Shown here: piece by piece, positions 12,203 to 23,011 of the stretch
Layout: the number at the start of each line of letters is the position of its first letter
Numbering within the stretch: position 1 is the stretch's first letter
NCBI RefSeq assembly: GCF_026225065.1
Contig: NZ_JAMFSB010000079.1
Coordinates: 1-53,336 of the forward strand
Direction: 5' to 3'
DNA: 53,336 bases
DNA from: Paraburkholderia sp.
GTDB lineage: Bacteria > Pseudomonadota > Gammaproteobacteria > Burkholderiales > Burkholderiaceae
Notes under the pieces: generated by a model
Told to the model about the DNA's origin: nothing
Databases searched by the model: none
The model's input: only the letters and a program-made list of their open reading frames with translations
Program-made: the position numbers and the translations under genes

Positions 12203-12296
12203 GTATTTGCGAAGGCGCGGCGTGCGCGGTTACAAATCGCACAATGCGCTTTTGCACAATCGGCATGGACGAACGAAGGTTCGTGCCGTCGAGTCT

Positions 12297-12335
12297 GGGG
12301 CCTCAGCCAATCTGGCATGAAGGCCCCGTTTTTAC
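12297..12335 (+). terminator. Rho-independent terminator, either prs terminator or rplY attenuator
   Basis: GGGGCCT-ca-GCCA-atc-TGGC-atga-AGGCCCC-GTTTTTA. Confidence 0.8.
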
Positions 12336-12369
12336 TGCCTGGTCGCGGGCAGTGCATTGGAGATTCAAA

Positions 12370-12996
12370 ATGAAAGTAGTCGCTTTCGAGCGTTCACAGC
12401 AAGGTACGGGTGCGAGCCGCCGCCTGCGTATTACCGGCAAGACGCCGGCAATCGTTTATGGCGCTGGTGCTGAACCGCAAATGATCGAACTCGATCACAA
12501 CGCGTTGTGGCACGCCCTGAAGAAGGAAGTTTTCCATTCGTCGATTCTCGATCTGGAAGTCGGCGGCACGGCGCAACAGGTTCTGCTGCGCGACGTGCAA
12601 TACCATCCGTTCCGTCAGCTCGTGCTGCACGTGGACTTCCAGCGCGTCGATGCAACGAAGAAGCTGCACACCAAGGTGCCGCTGCACTTCATGAACCAGG
12701 AATCGAACCCGGCAGTCAAGCTGTCGAGCGCGGTGATCTCGCACGTTCTGAACGAAATCGAAATCGAGTGCCTGCCGTCGGCACTGCCTGAGTTCCTCGA
12801 AGTCGACCTCGCAACGATCGAAGCAGGTCAAACGCTGCACGCCAAGGACATCGTCCTGCCGGCTGGCGTCGCGCTGATTGCACACATTGAAGCTGAAAAC
12901 CCGGTGATCGCATCCGCGACGATCCCGGCTGGCGCTATCGCTGAAGGCGACGCCGCTGCTCCTGCTGCTGGCGAAGGCGAAACGCCGGCCGCTTAA
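12370..12996 (+). CDS. rplY: 50S ribosomal protein L25/Ctc family
   Basis: [40 protein letters not shown] upstream; located between prs and pth. Confidence 0.95.
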   Translation: MKVVAFERSQQGTGASRRLRITGKTPAIVYGAGAEPQMIELDHNALWHALKKEVFHSSILDLEVGGTAQQVLLRDVQYHPFRQLVLHVDFQRVDATKKLHTKVPLHFMNQESNPAVKLSSAVISHVLNEIEIECLPSALPEFLEVDLATIEAGQTLHAKDIVLPAGVALIAHIEAENPVIASATIPAGAIAEGDAAAPAAGEGETPAA

Positions 12997-13048
12997 GCTG
13001 CATAGAGCGAGCAATCCTCTCGATCCGTTTCAATGGAACGGACGATGT

Positions 13049-13084
13049 GACCCGCCGCGGTTCGCCCCGGCGGGTTTTTTTTCG
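13049..13084 (+). terminator. Rho-independent terminator after rplY
   Basis: CCCGCCG...CGGCGGG followed by T8. Confidence 0.85.
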
Positions 13085-13137
13085 TTTTTTCAGGTCGCGT
13101 GGCACGCCGCCGGCCCTTAACTCATCATGAATCAATC

Positions 13138-13740
13138 ATGATCAAGCTGATCGTGGGGCTCGGCAACCCGGGCGCCGAATACACCGCGACGCGTCACAAC
13201 GCCGGTTTCTGGCTGGTCGATCAACTGGCGCGCGAAGCCGGTACGACCTTGCGCGATGAGCGGCGCTTTCACGGTTTCTATGCGAAGGCCCGTCTGCATG
13301 GCGAAGAGATCCACTTGCTCGAGCCGCAGACGTATATGAACCGCTCGGGGCAATCGGTCGTCGCGCTCGCGCATTTCTTCAAGATCCTGCCCGACGAGAT
13401 TCTGGTCGCGCACGATGAGCTCGACCTGCCGCCTGGCACCGTCAAGCTGAAGCTCGGTGGCGGCAGCGGCGGTCATAACGGTCTGAAGGACATCTCCGCG
13501 CATCTCTCCTCGCAGCAATATTGGCGGCTGCGTATCGGCATTGGCCATCCGCGCGATCTGATTCCGGAAAGCGCGCGTGCCGGTGCGAAGCCGGACGTCG
13601 CCAACTACGTGCTGAAACCGCCGCGCCGCGAAGAGCAGGACGTGATCGATGCGTCAATCGAACGCGCGCTCGTGCAGATGCCGCTCGTCGTCAAGGGCGA
13701 GCTCGACCGCGCGGTGATGCAGCTGCACCGCAGCAGCTGA
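13138..13740 (+). CDS. pth: Peptidyl-tRNA hydrolase
   Basis: '[28 protein letters not shown]'. Confidence 0.96.
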   Translation: MIKLIVGLGNPGAEYTATRHNAGFWLVDQLAREAGTTLRDERRFHGFYAKARLHGEEIHLLEPQTYMNRSGQSVVALAHFFKILPDEILVAHDELDLPPGTVKLKLGGGSGGHNGLKDISAHLSSQQYWRLRIGIGHPRDLIPESARAGAKPDVANYVLKPPRREEQDVIDASIERALVQMPLVVKGELDRAVMQLHRSS

Positions 13741-13743
13741 AAT

Positions 13744-14835
13744 ATGGAGGCCCGCTTGAGCCGTTACTGGAGTGACATCGTCCACCGCCTGACGCCGTAT
13801 GTGCCGGGCGAACAGCCCGCGCTCGCCCATCCGGTCAAGCTGAACACCAACGAGAACCCGTATCCTCCGTCGCCGCGCGTGCTGGAAGCGATCCGCCACG
13901 AGCTCGGTGAGAACGCGGAATCGTTGCGACGCTATCCCGACCCGACCGCACGCAAGCTGCGCGAGACGGTCGCAGCACACCACGGCATCCGCGCCGAGCA
14001 GGTGTTCGCCGGCAACGGTTCGGACGAAGTTCTCGCGCTGACCTTCCAGGCGTTACTCAAGCACGGCAAGCCGATCCTGTTCCCGGACATCACGTACAGC
14101 TTCTATCCGACGTACGCCGGCCTCTTCGAGGTCGACTACCGGACCGTTCCCGTGGATGACGCGTTCGCCATCCGCGTCGACGACTACGCTTTGCCCAATG
14201 GCGGCGTCCTGTTGCCGAATCCGAACGCGCCTACCGGCCACCCGTTGCCGCTCAGCGAAATCGAAAGGCTGGTGGCGCGGCATGCCGACTCGGTTGTGGT
14301 GATCGACGAGGCATATGTGGACTTCGGCGCACAGTCGGCGATCTCGCTGATCGACCGCTATCCGAATCTGCTGGTGACGCAGACGGTCTCGAAGTCGCGC
14401 TCGCTGGCCGGCATGCGCGTGGGTTTTGCGTTCGGCAATGTGGCGCTGATCGAAGCGCTGACGCGCGTCAAGGACAGCTTCAACTCCTATCCGCTCGACC
14501 GGCTTGCGCAGGTCGCAGCAATTGCCGCCTATCAGGACGATGAGTGGTTTCGCGACAGTTGCGCGAAAGTCATCGCGAGCCGCGAGCGCCTGTCTGCAGG
14601 ACTGACGGGACTTGGCTTCAACGTCGTGCCGTCGGGGGCGAATTTTGTGTTCGCCCGCCACGAAGGCTGCGACGCGGCCACGCTCGCCTTGCGGCTAAGG
14701 GAGAAGGAGATTTTTGTGCGCCATTTCAAGGCCCCGCGCATCGATCAGCATTTGCGTATCTCGATCGGCACTGACGCGGAATGCGATGCGTTGCTGGAAG
14801 CGCTGGAGGATGTGTTTCGCTCGGACGTGGGCTGA
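13744..14835 (+). CDS. hisC: Histidinol-phosphate aminotransferase
   Basis: '[15 protein letters not shown]', '[12 protein letters not shown]', PLP Lys '[15 protein letters not shown]'. Confidence 0.92.
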   Translation: MEARLSRYWSDIVHRLTPYVPGEQPALAHPVKLNTNENPYPPSPRVLEAIRHELGENAESLRRYPDPTARKLRETVAAHHGIRAEQVFAGNGSDEVLALTFQALLKHGKPILFPDITYSFYPTYAGLFEVDYRTVPVDDAFAIRVDDYALPNGGVLLPNPNAPTGHPLPLSEIERLVARHADSVVVIDEAYVDFGAQSAISLIDRYPNLLVTQTVSKSRSLAGMRVGFAFGNVALIEALTRVKDSFNSYPLDRLAQVAAIAAYQDDEWFRDSCAKVIASRERLSAGLTGLGFNVVPSGANFVFARHEGCDAATLALRLREKEIFVRHFKAPRIDQHLRISIGTDAECDALLEALEDVFRSDVG

Positions 14836-14888
14836 GCGCGCAGGAACGCGAAGGGCGAGGCAGCGCACACGCCGCCAAAACAGGCTGC

Positions 14889-15155
<267 letters not shown>

Positions 15156-15208
15156 TCAGGCCGGCGCGAGGCCGGCTTTCGTTCCGTCAAACCGCTAGTT
15201 TACGCCGG

Positions 15209-15721
15209 TTAAGACTGGCCTGCCTGGCCGTCGTCCTGATCCAGCAAAGCCACTTTGTCCTTCAGCCATTTTTCCACGGACGGGAACACAAACTTGCTGA
15301 CGTCACCGCCCAGTTGCGCGATCTCGCGCACGATGGTGCCGGAGATGAACTGATACTGGTCCGACGGCGTCATGAACATGGTTTCGACGTCGGGCAACAG
15401 ATAGCGGTTCATGCCGGCCATCTGGAACTCGTATTCGAAGTCCGACACTGCGCGCAGGCCGCGCACGATCACCCGGGCGTTGTTGGTGCGGACGAAATCC
15501 TTCAATAGGCCCTTGAAGCTCATTACCTGCACATTCGGGTAATGACCGAGGACTTCGTGAGCGATATCGAGGCGCTCTTCGAGGGTGAAGAACGGCTTCT
15601 TGTTGCGGCTGTCGGCGACGCCTACCACCAGCGTGTCGAAAATGCTCGACGCGCGCCGAACGAGGTCTTCGTGACCGCGCGTCAGCGGGTCGAACGTACC
15701 CGGGTACACGGCGACTACCAT
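15209..15721 (-). CDS. coaD: Phosphopantetheine adenylyltransferase
   Basis: '[21 protein letters not shown]' and 'SSGTIVREI'-like motif '[16 protein letters not shown]'. Confidence 0.95.
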   Translation of the reverse strand: MVVAVYPGTFDPLTRGHEDLVRRASSIFDTLVVGVADSRNKKPFFTLEERLDIAHEVLGHYPNVQVMSFKGLLKDFVRTNNARVIVRGLRAVSDFEYEFQMAGMNRYLLPDVETMFMTPSDQYQFISGTIVREIAQLGGDVSKFVFPSVEKWLKDKVALLDQDDGQAGQS

Positions 15722-15834
15722 GTGACTTCTCCTCTCTTCAGACAAATGGGCACGTCAAGCACGCCCGCAGGACGCGTTTGCCGCCGGTCGCGCGCGTAAC
15801 GGCTAGCCGTCCGGCGCTTGTTTTGGAACGCGCA

Positions 15835-16449
15835 TTATTCCTCATTTTCGCGCTGCAGCAAATGATAGTGGACCACCCCGGCCTTCCCCTGCCGAACGAT
15901 GGTCCACCCCGCCAGCGCGGGCGTCTGTGCGACGTCGAGCGCATCGCCGGCTTCCACATAGAGGAATCCTTCGGCGCTGACAAGCGGCGTCGCCAGTTCC
16001 AGCGCGCGGCCCAGCAGGTCGGAGCCGAACGGCGGATCGAGGAACACCACGTCGAACGAACCGGGTGCGAGGCTCGCCGCAAGGCGCAATGCATCCGCTT
16101 CGGCAACTTCTATCGTGTTGGGCGCGAGGCGAGCCTGATTGGCACGCAATTGCCCGGCCGCCTTACCGTGGCGCTCGACCATCAAGACCCGCGCCGCGCC
16201 GCGCGAAGCCGCCTCGAAGCCCAGCGCCCCGCTGCCGGCGAACAGATCGAGGCACCGCTGGCCGTCGAGGCGCTGGCCGAGCCAGTTAAAGAGCGTTTCG
16301 CGCACGCGGTCGGGCGTGGGCCGCAGGCCGTCGAGGTCGAGGACGGGCAGCGGTGTGCGCTTCCAGTCGCCGCCAATGATGCGGATGGCGTGCGGCTTGC
16401 CGCGATTAGACGGAGCGCTGGACGCGCGGGAGGCAGGAGGACGGGGCAT
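15835..16449 (-). CDS. rsmD: 16S rRNA (guanine966-N2)-methyltransferase RsmD
   Basis: 'RIIGGDWKRTPLPV', 'RPTPDRVRETLFNWL', 'DLFAGSGALGFEA', 'FLDPPF'. Confidence 0.93.
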   Translation of the reverse strand: MPRPPASRASSAPSNRGKPHAIRIIGGDWKRTPLPVLDLDGLRPTPDRVRETLFNWLGQRLDGQRCLDLFAGSGALGFEAASRGAARVLMVERHGKAAGQLRANQARLAPNTIEVAEADALRLAASLAPGSFDVVFLDPPFGSDLLGRALELATPLVSAEGFLYVEAGDALDVAQTPALAGWTIVRQGKAGVVHYHLLQRENEE

Positions 16450-16697
16450 GCAGATTCGAACGGTTAAACGGTTAGGCGATTGCCCACAGGCGCGTTTGCG
16501 CTGGGGTTGGAGAGGCAACGTTACCACAGGGTGAAAAGCATCTCACCTTGGCCGGACGGCTAATGCGGCCAGATCGGACATGCCTGATAAAATAAGCGCC
16601 TTCCAGCGCCTTGCATCCCGCATTGCCACGCTGCCTGCCGCTGCCACCGGGCCCAACCGGTTGCGCGCACCGGCGCTCGCTCTCACCACGCCAGAAC

Positions 16698-17882
16698 ATG
16701 TTCAGCTTTTTCAAACGATTCAAGGGTTCGAAAGACCCCGACGCGACGCCCGAGGAATCGCAGACGGCGCAGGAAGTCGTCACGCCGCAAGCCGAAGCCG
16801 TCGCCGCACGGCCGGCCGTGCCTGCTGCACCAACCGCCCCGCGGCCGGTCAGCAGCATTGGCGCGCAACCTGCATCCGTGAGCGACGTCGAGCCGCTTGC
16901 GCCTCTGCAAGCGGCTCCTGAAGAGGAAACCGGGCTCGAAACCGTAGAGATCGTGCCGCCGCCGTTGCCCGAAGCCGCGGCCAAGAGGTCTTGGCTCACG
17001 CGCCTGAAAACCGGTCTCTCGAAAACCAGTTCGAACCTGACGGGCATCTTCATCAACGCCAAGATCGACGATGACCTTTACGAGGAGCTCGAAACCGCCC
17101 TGCTCATGTCCGACGCAGGCGTCGAGGCCACCGAATTCCTGCTCGAATCGCTGCGTGAAAAAGTCCGCACCGATCGCCTGACCGACCCGCAACAGGTCAA
17201 GGCCGCGCTGCGCACGCTGTTGATCGACCTGCTCAAACCGCTCGAAAAATCCCTGATGCTCGGCCGCGCCCAGCCGCTCGTGATGATGATCGCGGGAGTG
17301 AACGGCGCCGGCAAAACCACCAGCATCGGCAAGCTCGCGAAGCATCTGCAGAGCTTCGACCAATCGGTGCTGCTCGCCGCTGGCGACACCTTTCGCGCCG
17401 CCGCGCGCGAACAGCTTGCGATCTGGGGCGAACGCAACAATGTGACGGTCGTCTCGCAGGAAAGCGGCGATCCGGCCGCGGTCATCTTCGATGCGGTCGG
17501 CGCAGCCCGCGCGCGCAAGATCGACGTGCTCATGGCCGACACGGCCGGACGTCTGCCGACCCAGTTGCATCTGATGGAAGAACTGCGCAAGGTCAAGCGC
17601 GTGATCGGCAAGGCGATGGACAGCGCCCCGCACGAAGTGCTGCTCGTGATCGACGCCAACACCGGTCAGAACGCGCTCACGCAGGTAAAAGCGTTCGACG
17701 ATGCGCTCGGACTCACCGGTCTGATCGTCACCAAGCTCGACGGCACGGCCAAAGGCGGCATTCTCGCGGCCATTGCGCGGCAGCGGCCGGTCCCGGTGTA
17801 TTTCATCGGCGTGGGCGAGAAGGTCGAGGACTTGCAGCCGTTCAGCGCCGAGGAGTTTTCGGACGCGTTGCTCGGCAGCTAA
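16698..17882 (+). CDS. ftsY: Signal recognition particle receptor FtsY
   Basis: SRP GTPase motifs '[16 protein letters not shown]', '[12 protein letters not shown]', '[10 protein letters not shown]'; acidic N-terminal region. Confidence 0.95.
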   Translation: MFSFFKRFKGSKDPDATPEESQTAQEVVTPQAEAVAARPAVPAAPTAPRPVSSIGAQPASVSDVEPLAPLQAAPEEETGLETVEIVPPPLPEAAAKRSWLTRLKTGLSKTSSNLTGIFINAKIDDDLYEELETALLMSDAGVEATEFLLESLREKVRTDRLTDPQQVKAALRTLLIDLLKPLEKSLMLGRAQPLVMMIAGVNGAGKTTSIGKLAKHLQSFDQSVLLAAGDTFRAAAREQLAIWGERNNVTVVSQESGDPAAVIFDAVGAARARKIDVLMADTAGRLPTQLHLMEELRKVKRVIGKAMDSAPHEVLLVIDANTGQNALTQVKAFDDALGLTGLIVTKLDGTAKGGILAAIARQRPVPVYFIGVGEKVEDLQPFSAEEFSDALLGS

Positions 17883-17913
17883 AACAGCGCGGCCGGGCAG
17901 TTCGCCGAAGCGA

Positions 17914-18021
17914 GCCGCAAGATTGCGGCAGCGACAAAGAGGGCGCCTCACAGCGAGCGGCCCCCAAAAGCGCGGACGAATGTCCAACTTTTGGGGTTCA
18001 GTTCACAGAGCGCCCTCTTTG
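17914..18021. other. Multi-hairpin structured intergenic element between convergent ftsY and maiA
   Basis: GCCGCAA/TTGCGGC (17914-17929); outer 12-bp CAAAGAGGGCGC (17935-17946)/GCGCCCTCTTTG (18010-18021); inner CCCCAAAAG (17962-17970)/CTTTTGGGG (17988-17996); apical GGAC-GAAT-GTCC. Confidence 0.8.
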
Positions 18022-18075
18022 CTTTCAGCCGCACCTGGCCACATTGGCTCAGCGGCTCATTGAGTCAAACCCACC

Positions 18076-18720
18076 TCACTCCGCATCTGGCTGCACGCCG
18101 GGCGCCGCGCGCGTGAACGCGTCAAGTTGCAACGCCTGATCGTGAATGCGCTGGATCGTCGGAAACCGCGCCATGTCGGTCTTGAAGCGCTGCGCATTGA
18201 ACACCTGCGGCACGAGACACGCATCGGCCATCGTCGGCGTATCGCCAAAGCAGAACTTGCCGGTGCGCGAATCGCCCGCCAGATGCTCTTCGAGCGTCGT
18301 GAAACCTGCCTCGACCCAGTGGCGGTACCACTCGTCCCTGGTCGCGTCGTCGGCGCCTACCGTGTGCTTCAGATACTTCAGCACGCGCAGATTGTTCACC
18401 GGATGGATCTCGCAGGCCACCTGCAGCGCCACCGAGCGCACATAGGCGCGATCAACCGGCGACTTCGGCAGCAACGGCGGCTCCGGATGCGTTTCCTCGA
18501 GATATTCGATGATCGCAAGCGACTGCGTCAAAACGTTGTCGCCGTCCACGAGGGTGGGCAGGATCGCGTCCGGATTCAGACGACGGTAAGCAGGCTTGAG
18601 CTGCTCGCCGCCATCGCGCAGCAGATGCACCGGCGCATAGTCATACGGCAGCCCCTTCAGATTCAAGGCAATCCGCACGCGATACGCCGCCGAGCTACGA
18701 AAATAGCTGTAAAGCTTCAT
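18076..18720 (-). CDS. maiA: Maleylacetoacetate isomerase (zeta-class GST)
   Basis: 'LYSYFRSSAAYRVRIALNLKGLPYDY' zeta GST SSxxxxRVRIAL motif. Confidence 0.92.
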   Translation of the reverse strand: MKLYSYFRSSAAYRVRIALNLKGLPYDYAPVHLLRDGGEQLKPAYRRLNPDAILPTLVDGDNVLTQSLAIIEYLEETHPEPPLLPKSPVDRAYVRSVALQVACEIHPVNNLRVLKYLKHTVGADDATRDEWYRHWVEAGFTTLEEHLAGDSRTGKFCFGDTPTMADACLVPQVFNAQRFKTDMARFPTIQRIHDQALQLDAFTRAAPGVQPDAE

Positions 18721-18747
18721 ATTGTTTGTCCCCTCCCTGCAGCAGCT

Positions 18748-19446
18748 TCAGATGACGCGTACGCTGAAGTCGCCGAGCCCGTCCACGCCGCCCTTCATCG
18801 TGTCGCCCTTCACGACCGCGCCGACACCTTCGGGCGTGCCCGTGAAAATCAGATCACCGGGCTGCAGTTCGAACAGCGTCGACAGATACGCAATCGTCTC
18901 CGCCACCGACCAGATCAGCTGCGACACATCCGAGCGCTGCTTTTCTTCACCGTTCACGGTGAGCCAGATCGCGCCCTTGTCGACCTGCCCAATCTTCGAC
19001 ACCGGATGGATCGGGCCAAGCGGCGCCGAGTGATCAAAGCCCTTCGCGGTGTCCCACGGACGGCCCAGCTTCTTCGCTTCGGCCTGCAGGTCGCGCCGCG
19101 TCATGTCGAGTCCGAGCGCGTAGCCATAGACATGCTCCAGCGCCTGTCCGACCGGAATGTCCTTACCCGGCTTGCCGATCGCCGCGACCAGTTCCATTTC
19201 GAAGTGGACGTTCTTCGATTGCGTGGGGTAGGGAAATTCACCGGTCTCGCCCGGTGCGACGTAGACCACGGCATCCGCCGGCTTGCTAAAGAAAAACGGC
19301 GGTTCGCGATCAGGGTCGTGCCCCATCTCGCGCGCGTGCGCCTCGTAATTACGGCCCACGCAGTAAATGCGACGCACCGCGAATTGATCGCTGGACCCGA
19401 CGACCGGCACCGCGACTACCGGTGCGGGAGCAAACACGTAACTCAT
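18748..19446 (-). CDS. Fumarylacetoacetate hydrolase family protein
   Basis: '[18 protein letters not shown]', '[14 protein letters not shown]', '[14 protein letters not shown]'; adjacent to maiA. Confidence 0.9.
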   Translation of the reverse strand: MSYVFAPAPVVAVPVVGSSDQFAVRRIYCVGRNYEAHAREMGHDPDREPPFFFSKPADAVVYVAPGETGEFPYPTQSKNVHFEMELVAAIGKPGKDIPVGQALEHVYGYALGLDMTRRDLQAEAKKLGRPWDTAKGFDHSAPLGPIHPVSKIGQVDKGAIWLTVNGEEKQRSDVSQLIWSVAETIAYLSTLFELQPGDLIFTGTPEGVGAVVKGDTMKGGVDGLGDFSVRVI

Positions 19447-19775
19447 CCCGTTCTCCAATCTTTAGTAAGCGCCGCGAGCGCGGCAATAAAGCATTTAGTT
19501 TAACGCGAGGGTGAACGGGCTGCGCGCGAACCCGGCAGTCCGGAGGCCTAGCGGCGGTGCCAAGCATGATGTGCCACGGGACGGAAAGCCCCTGACGCTT
19601 GCAGCCTCGTGTCAACTTGCGCAAACGCCATAGATGCGATACTCACTACGGATACCGCTGCGGGTATATCTGCGGAAAGCGCAACTGATCCCGCCGCAGG
19701 CAGCACGAATACCCTTTGAATACCGTGGCCGACGCCGTCAATGCCGAGCCTGGCCACCCAGCCCCACTAAGCCCG

Positions 19776-20741
19776 ATGACCGATACCGCCGATACCGACT
19801 TTCCCTGCGCCCGCTTTATCAAGGAGATTGGCCGCGGCCCGAACGGCGCACGCGCGCTAACGCCCGAAGACACGCACGCGCTCTACAGCGCGATGCTCGA
19901 TGGACGCGTCTCCGATCTCGAACTCGGCGCGGTGCTGCTTGCGTATCGGGTCAAGGGCGAAACCGCCGACGAGCTCGCCGCGATGCTGGCGGCCGCCCAC
20001 GCCTCCTTCGAGCCGATCCAGATTGCGCACGCAGCTTACCGACCGGTTTCCATCCCGAGCTACAACGGCGCACGCAAACAGCCGAATCTCGTGCCGCTGC
20101 TCGCTCTGCTATTGGCCCGCGAAGGCGTGCCGGTGCTCGTGCACGGCGTCACCGAAGACCCGGGCCGCGTGACCAGCGCCGAGATCTTCACCCATCTGCA
20201 GATCGCGCACGCGCAGGACCATGCGGAGATCGAAGACAGCCTCGCCTCGCGACGCCTCGCCTTTGCGCCGATCACCGCGCTCGCGCCGAAGCTCGCGCGC
20301 CTGCTGGTGCTGCGCCGCCGGATGGGCGTGCGCAATTCCACCCATACGCTCGTCAAGATCCTGCAGCCGTTCGCGCCGCCCGGGCTGCGGCTCGTGAACT
20401 ACACGCATCCGCCCTATCGTGACGCCCTGACCCAGTTGTTCGTCACCCATCCGGATGCAGCCGCAGGCGGTGCACTGCTCGCGCGCGGCACAGAGGGCGA
20501 AGCCGTCGCCGATACGCGTCGGCAGGTGCAGATCGACTGGCTGCATGACGGCATCTGCGAAACGCGCGTGGCCGCCGAGCGGTCCTCTGCTGATGCGCCC
20601 GAGGTCGAATTGCCCGAGGCTCGCGACGCCGTCACCACCGCCGCGTGGATCGATGCCGTGCTGCGCGGCGAAGCGCCGGTGCCGAGCGCGATCGAACGGC
20701 AGATCAGTGTGATCGCGGAGATCGCCAGAACCTCGGCGTGA
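19776..20741 (+). CDS. ybiB: YbiB/TrpD2-like DNA-binding protein (glycosyltransferase family 3 fold)
   Basis: TrpD-like N-terminal region 'LTPEDTHALYSAMLDGRVSDLELGAVLLAYRVKGET' and 'RNSTHTLVKILQP'. Confidence 0.8.
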   Translation: MTDTADTDFPCARFIKEIGRGPNGARALTPEDTHALYSAMLDGRVSDLELGAVLLAYRVKGETADELAAMLAAAHASFEPIQIAHAAYRPVSIPSYNGARKQPNLVPLLALLLAREGVPVLVHGVTEDPGRVTSAEIFTHLQIAHAQDHAEIEDSLASRRLAFAPITALAPKLARLLVLRRRMGVRNSTHTLVKILQPFAPPGLRLVNYTHPPYRDALTQLFVTHPDAAAGGALLARGTEGEAVADTRRQVQIDWLHDGICETRVAAERSSADAPEVELPEARDAVTTAAWIDAVLRGEAPVPSAIERQISVIAEIARTSA

Positions 20742-20808
20742 CGGGCTTCGCGCGACCCCGCAGCGCCGCGCGGGCGACCGCGCAACGACGCATTGTGAGC
20801 ATCCGCGG

Positions 20809-20838
20809 TTGACACGCTGCGGCCCGCTCGCATACATT
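20809..20838 (+). promoter_or_regulatory. Predicted sigma-70 promoter for the leuA leader
   Basis: TTGACA (20809-20814), 18-nt spacer, TACATT (20833-20838). Confidence 0.6.
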
Positions 20839-20844
20839 GGACCC

Positions 20845-20919
20845 ATGCGTCACCTTCCGAACACCCTCCGAATTACCTCTGGCCGCCTAGCGCGGCCCCT
20901 ATCGCTACGTCTAGCGTAA
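20845..20919 (+). CDS. Putative leucine leader peptide MRHLPNTLRITSGRLARPLSLRLA
   Basis: 24-aa ORF upstream of leuA with 6 Leu codons, 4 of them CTA clustered at the 3' end; overlaps a long inverted repeat. Confidence 0.7.
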   Translation: MRHLPNTLRITSGRLARPLSLRLA

Positions 20920-20938
20920 GCCAGGCGTAGCGCCGCGC
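20890..20938 (+). promoter_or_regulatory. Leader stem-loop overlapping the Leu codons
   Basis: GCGCGG (20890-20895)/CCGCGC (20933-20938) and CGCTACG (20903-20909)/CGTAGCG (20926-20932). Confidence 0.7.
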
Positions 20939-21039
20939 GTTGGCCGCCCCAGCGGTTCAAGCCCGGTCCTCAAAGTAGTCCCGCAGTTTCCGTTGCACCC
21001 CAAACCGTAGTTCCTTTTACAACCTGTCAGTCGTTTGTG

Positions 21040-21064
21040 TTCGTCCGTTTACCGTTCGGACGAA
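21040..21064 (+). promoter_or_regulatory. Second leader hairpin upstream of leuA
   Basis: TTCGTCCG (21040-21047)/CGGACGAA (21057-21064), 9-nt loop. Confidence 0.65.
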
Positions 21065-21146
21065 TCGCGAAGGTCACATCCGTGGCAGCCCGCCAGCCGC
21101 CCGAGGCCACGCCCCTTCGCATACGACAGAACGAACGAGGCTCATC

Positions 21147-22886
21147 ATGTTGCGCAACCCCGCTGAAAAATACCGACCGTTCCCCGCCGTCCGTTTGACT
21201 GGCCGAAAATGGCCCAGCCGCACGATCCAGCAAGCCCCCATCTGGATGGCCACCGACCTGCGCGACGGCAACCAGTCGCTGATCGAGCCCATGAGCATCG
21301 CGCAGAAGCTTGAGTTCTTCGAGATGCTGGTCAGGATCGGCTTCAACGAAATCGAAGTCGGCTTTCCGTCGGCCTCGCAGACCGACTTCGATTTCGTGCG
21401 CAAGCTGATCGACGAAAAGCGCATTCCCGACGATGTGACGATCCAGGTGCTCGTCCAGTCGCGCGAAGAACTGATCGCGCGCACCTTCGAGGCGCTCGAT
21501 GGCGTGCCGCGCGCGATCGTCCACCTGTACAACGCGATCGCACCGGCGTTCCGCAAGATCGTCTTCAACCAGTCAAAAGACGAAGTGAAGGCGCTCGCGG
21601 TCGAAGGCACGCGGCTGATCAAGCAGTACGCCCAGGCACGGCCGCAGACGCAGTGGACCTACCAGTACTCGCCTGAAACCTTCAGCATGACCGAGCTGCC
21701 GTTCGCCCGCGAGGTGTGCGACGCAGTCGCCCAGACGTGGCGGCCCACGCGCGATCACAAGATGATCGTCAACCTGCCCGCGACCGTCGAAGCAGCCATG
21801 CCGAACGTATACGCCGATCAGATCGAATGGATGGACCGCAATCTCGGCTATAGGGACAGCATCGTGCTGTCGGTGCATCCGCATAACGATCGCGGCACTG
21901 CGGTGGCCGCCGCTGAACTCGCCGTGCTGGCGGGCGCGGATCGCATCGAAGGGTGTCTTTTCGGAAATGGCGAGCGCACCGGCAACGTCGACCTCGTCAC
22001 GCTGGCGATGAATCTTTACACCCAGGGCATCGACCCTGGCCTCGACTTCTCGGATATCGACGCGGTACGCCGCGTCGTGGAGCGCTGCAACCAGTTACCA
22101 GTGCATCCGCGTCATCCGTATGCGGGCGATCTCGTTTATACGGCATTCTCGGGCTCGCATCAGGACGCGATCCGCAAGGGCTTTGCCCAGCAGACGCCGG
22201 ACGCGGTGTGGGAAGTGCCCTATCTGCCGGTCGACCCGGCCGACGTGGGCCGCAACTACGACGCCGTGATCCGTGTAAATAGCCAGTCCGGCAAAGGCGG
22301 CTCGACGTATCTGCTCGAACGGGGCATGGGCTTCACGCCGCCGCGCCGGGTGCAGATCGAGTTCAGCCACACAGTGCAAGCCACCGCGGATAGCAGCGGC
22401 GCCGAGATGAGCGGCGAGGCGATTTGCGCGTTGTTCGCCCGCGAGTACTTCGAGACCGATGGACCGGCGCAGCGCGTCAATGCGTCGACGGTGCGGTGGG
22501 ACGATCGCGACCTCAATGTGGCGGCGGCGAAGCGGCCGCGTGAGCAGTCCGAGGCGCAAGAGGCGCAGCATGAACCGCACGAGCAACACGCCCGGCGCGT
22601 CGCCGCCGCCCTCGCCACGGCCGCGGGGCAAATGATCGAAGTCACCTCAGTGGAAAGCGCACGGGCCACAGATGGCCGCACGGTAGTGTTCGTGGGCTGC
22701 AGGGTCGGGGAGCAGGCGGTTCGCTTCGGCGTTGGAGTTAGCTCGGAAGCCGCGGCGGCAGTCGTGGATGCTGTTGTCAGCGCAGTGAACCGGACAATCG
22801 GAACCAGCGAGGCAGCCGGGACCAGTGTGGCAGGAGTGGCAAATCCGGCGGTGTGGCAAGAGCCTGACCGCAGAGTGGCGGCCTGA
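21147..22886 (+). CDS. leuA: 2-isopropylmalate synthase (LeuA type 2)
   Basis: '[55 protein letters not shown]'; '[14 protein letters not shown]'. Confidence 0.95.
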   Translation: MLRNPAEKYRPFPAVRLTGRKWPSRTIQQAPIWMATDLRDGNQSLIEPMSIAQKLEFFEMLVRIGFNEIEVGFPSASQTDFDFVRKLIDEKRIPDDVTIQVLVQSREELIARTFEALDGVPRAIVHLYNAIAPAFRKIVFNQSKDEVKALAVEGTRLIKQYAQARPQTQWTYQYSPETFSMTELPFAREVCDAVAQTWRPTRDHKMIVNLPATVEAAMPNVYADQIEWMDRNLGYRDSIVLSVHPHNDRGTAVAAAELAVLAGADRIEGCLFGNGERTGNVDLVTLAMNLYTQGIDPGLDFSDIDAVRRVVERCNQLPVHPRHPYAGDLVYTAFSGSHQDAIRKGFAQQTPDAVWEVPYLPVDPADVGRNYDAVIRVNSQSGKGGSTYLLERGMGFTPPRRVQIEFSHTVQATADSSGAEMSGEAICALFAREYFETDGPAQRVNASTVRWDDRDLNVAAAKRPREQSEAQEAQHEPHEQHARRVAAALATAAGQMIEVTSVESARATDGRTVVFVGCRVGEQAVRFGVGVSSEAAAAVVDAVVSAVNRTIGTSEAAGTSVAGVANPAVWQEPDRRVAA

Positions 22887-23011
22887 CGACAATCGGCTGG
22901 TCAGCACAGACGCAAAGGCAGGCAACAATCTGAAGAGAGCGCAGCACAATCTGCCGCGCCTACGAGCACGGGTCGCTCACCCAGCGCCCCGGCGAGAGAA
23001 GCCCACCGGCC

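Noticed and set aside
16683-17987. 434-aa minus-strand ORF
   Set aside because: Antisense to ftsY, which has clear SRP-GTPase motifs.
18127-19503. 458-aa plus-strand ORF
   Set aside because: Antisense to maiA and the FAH-family gene, both strongly supported.
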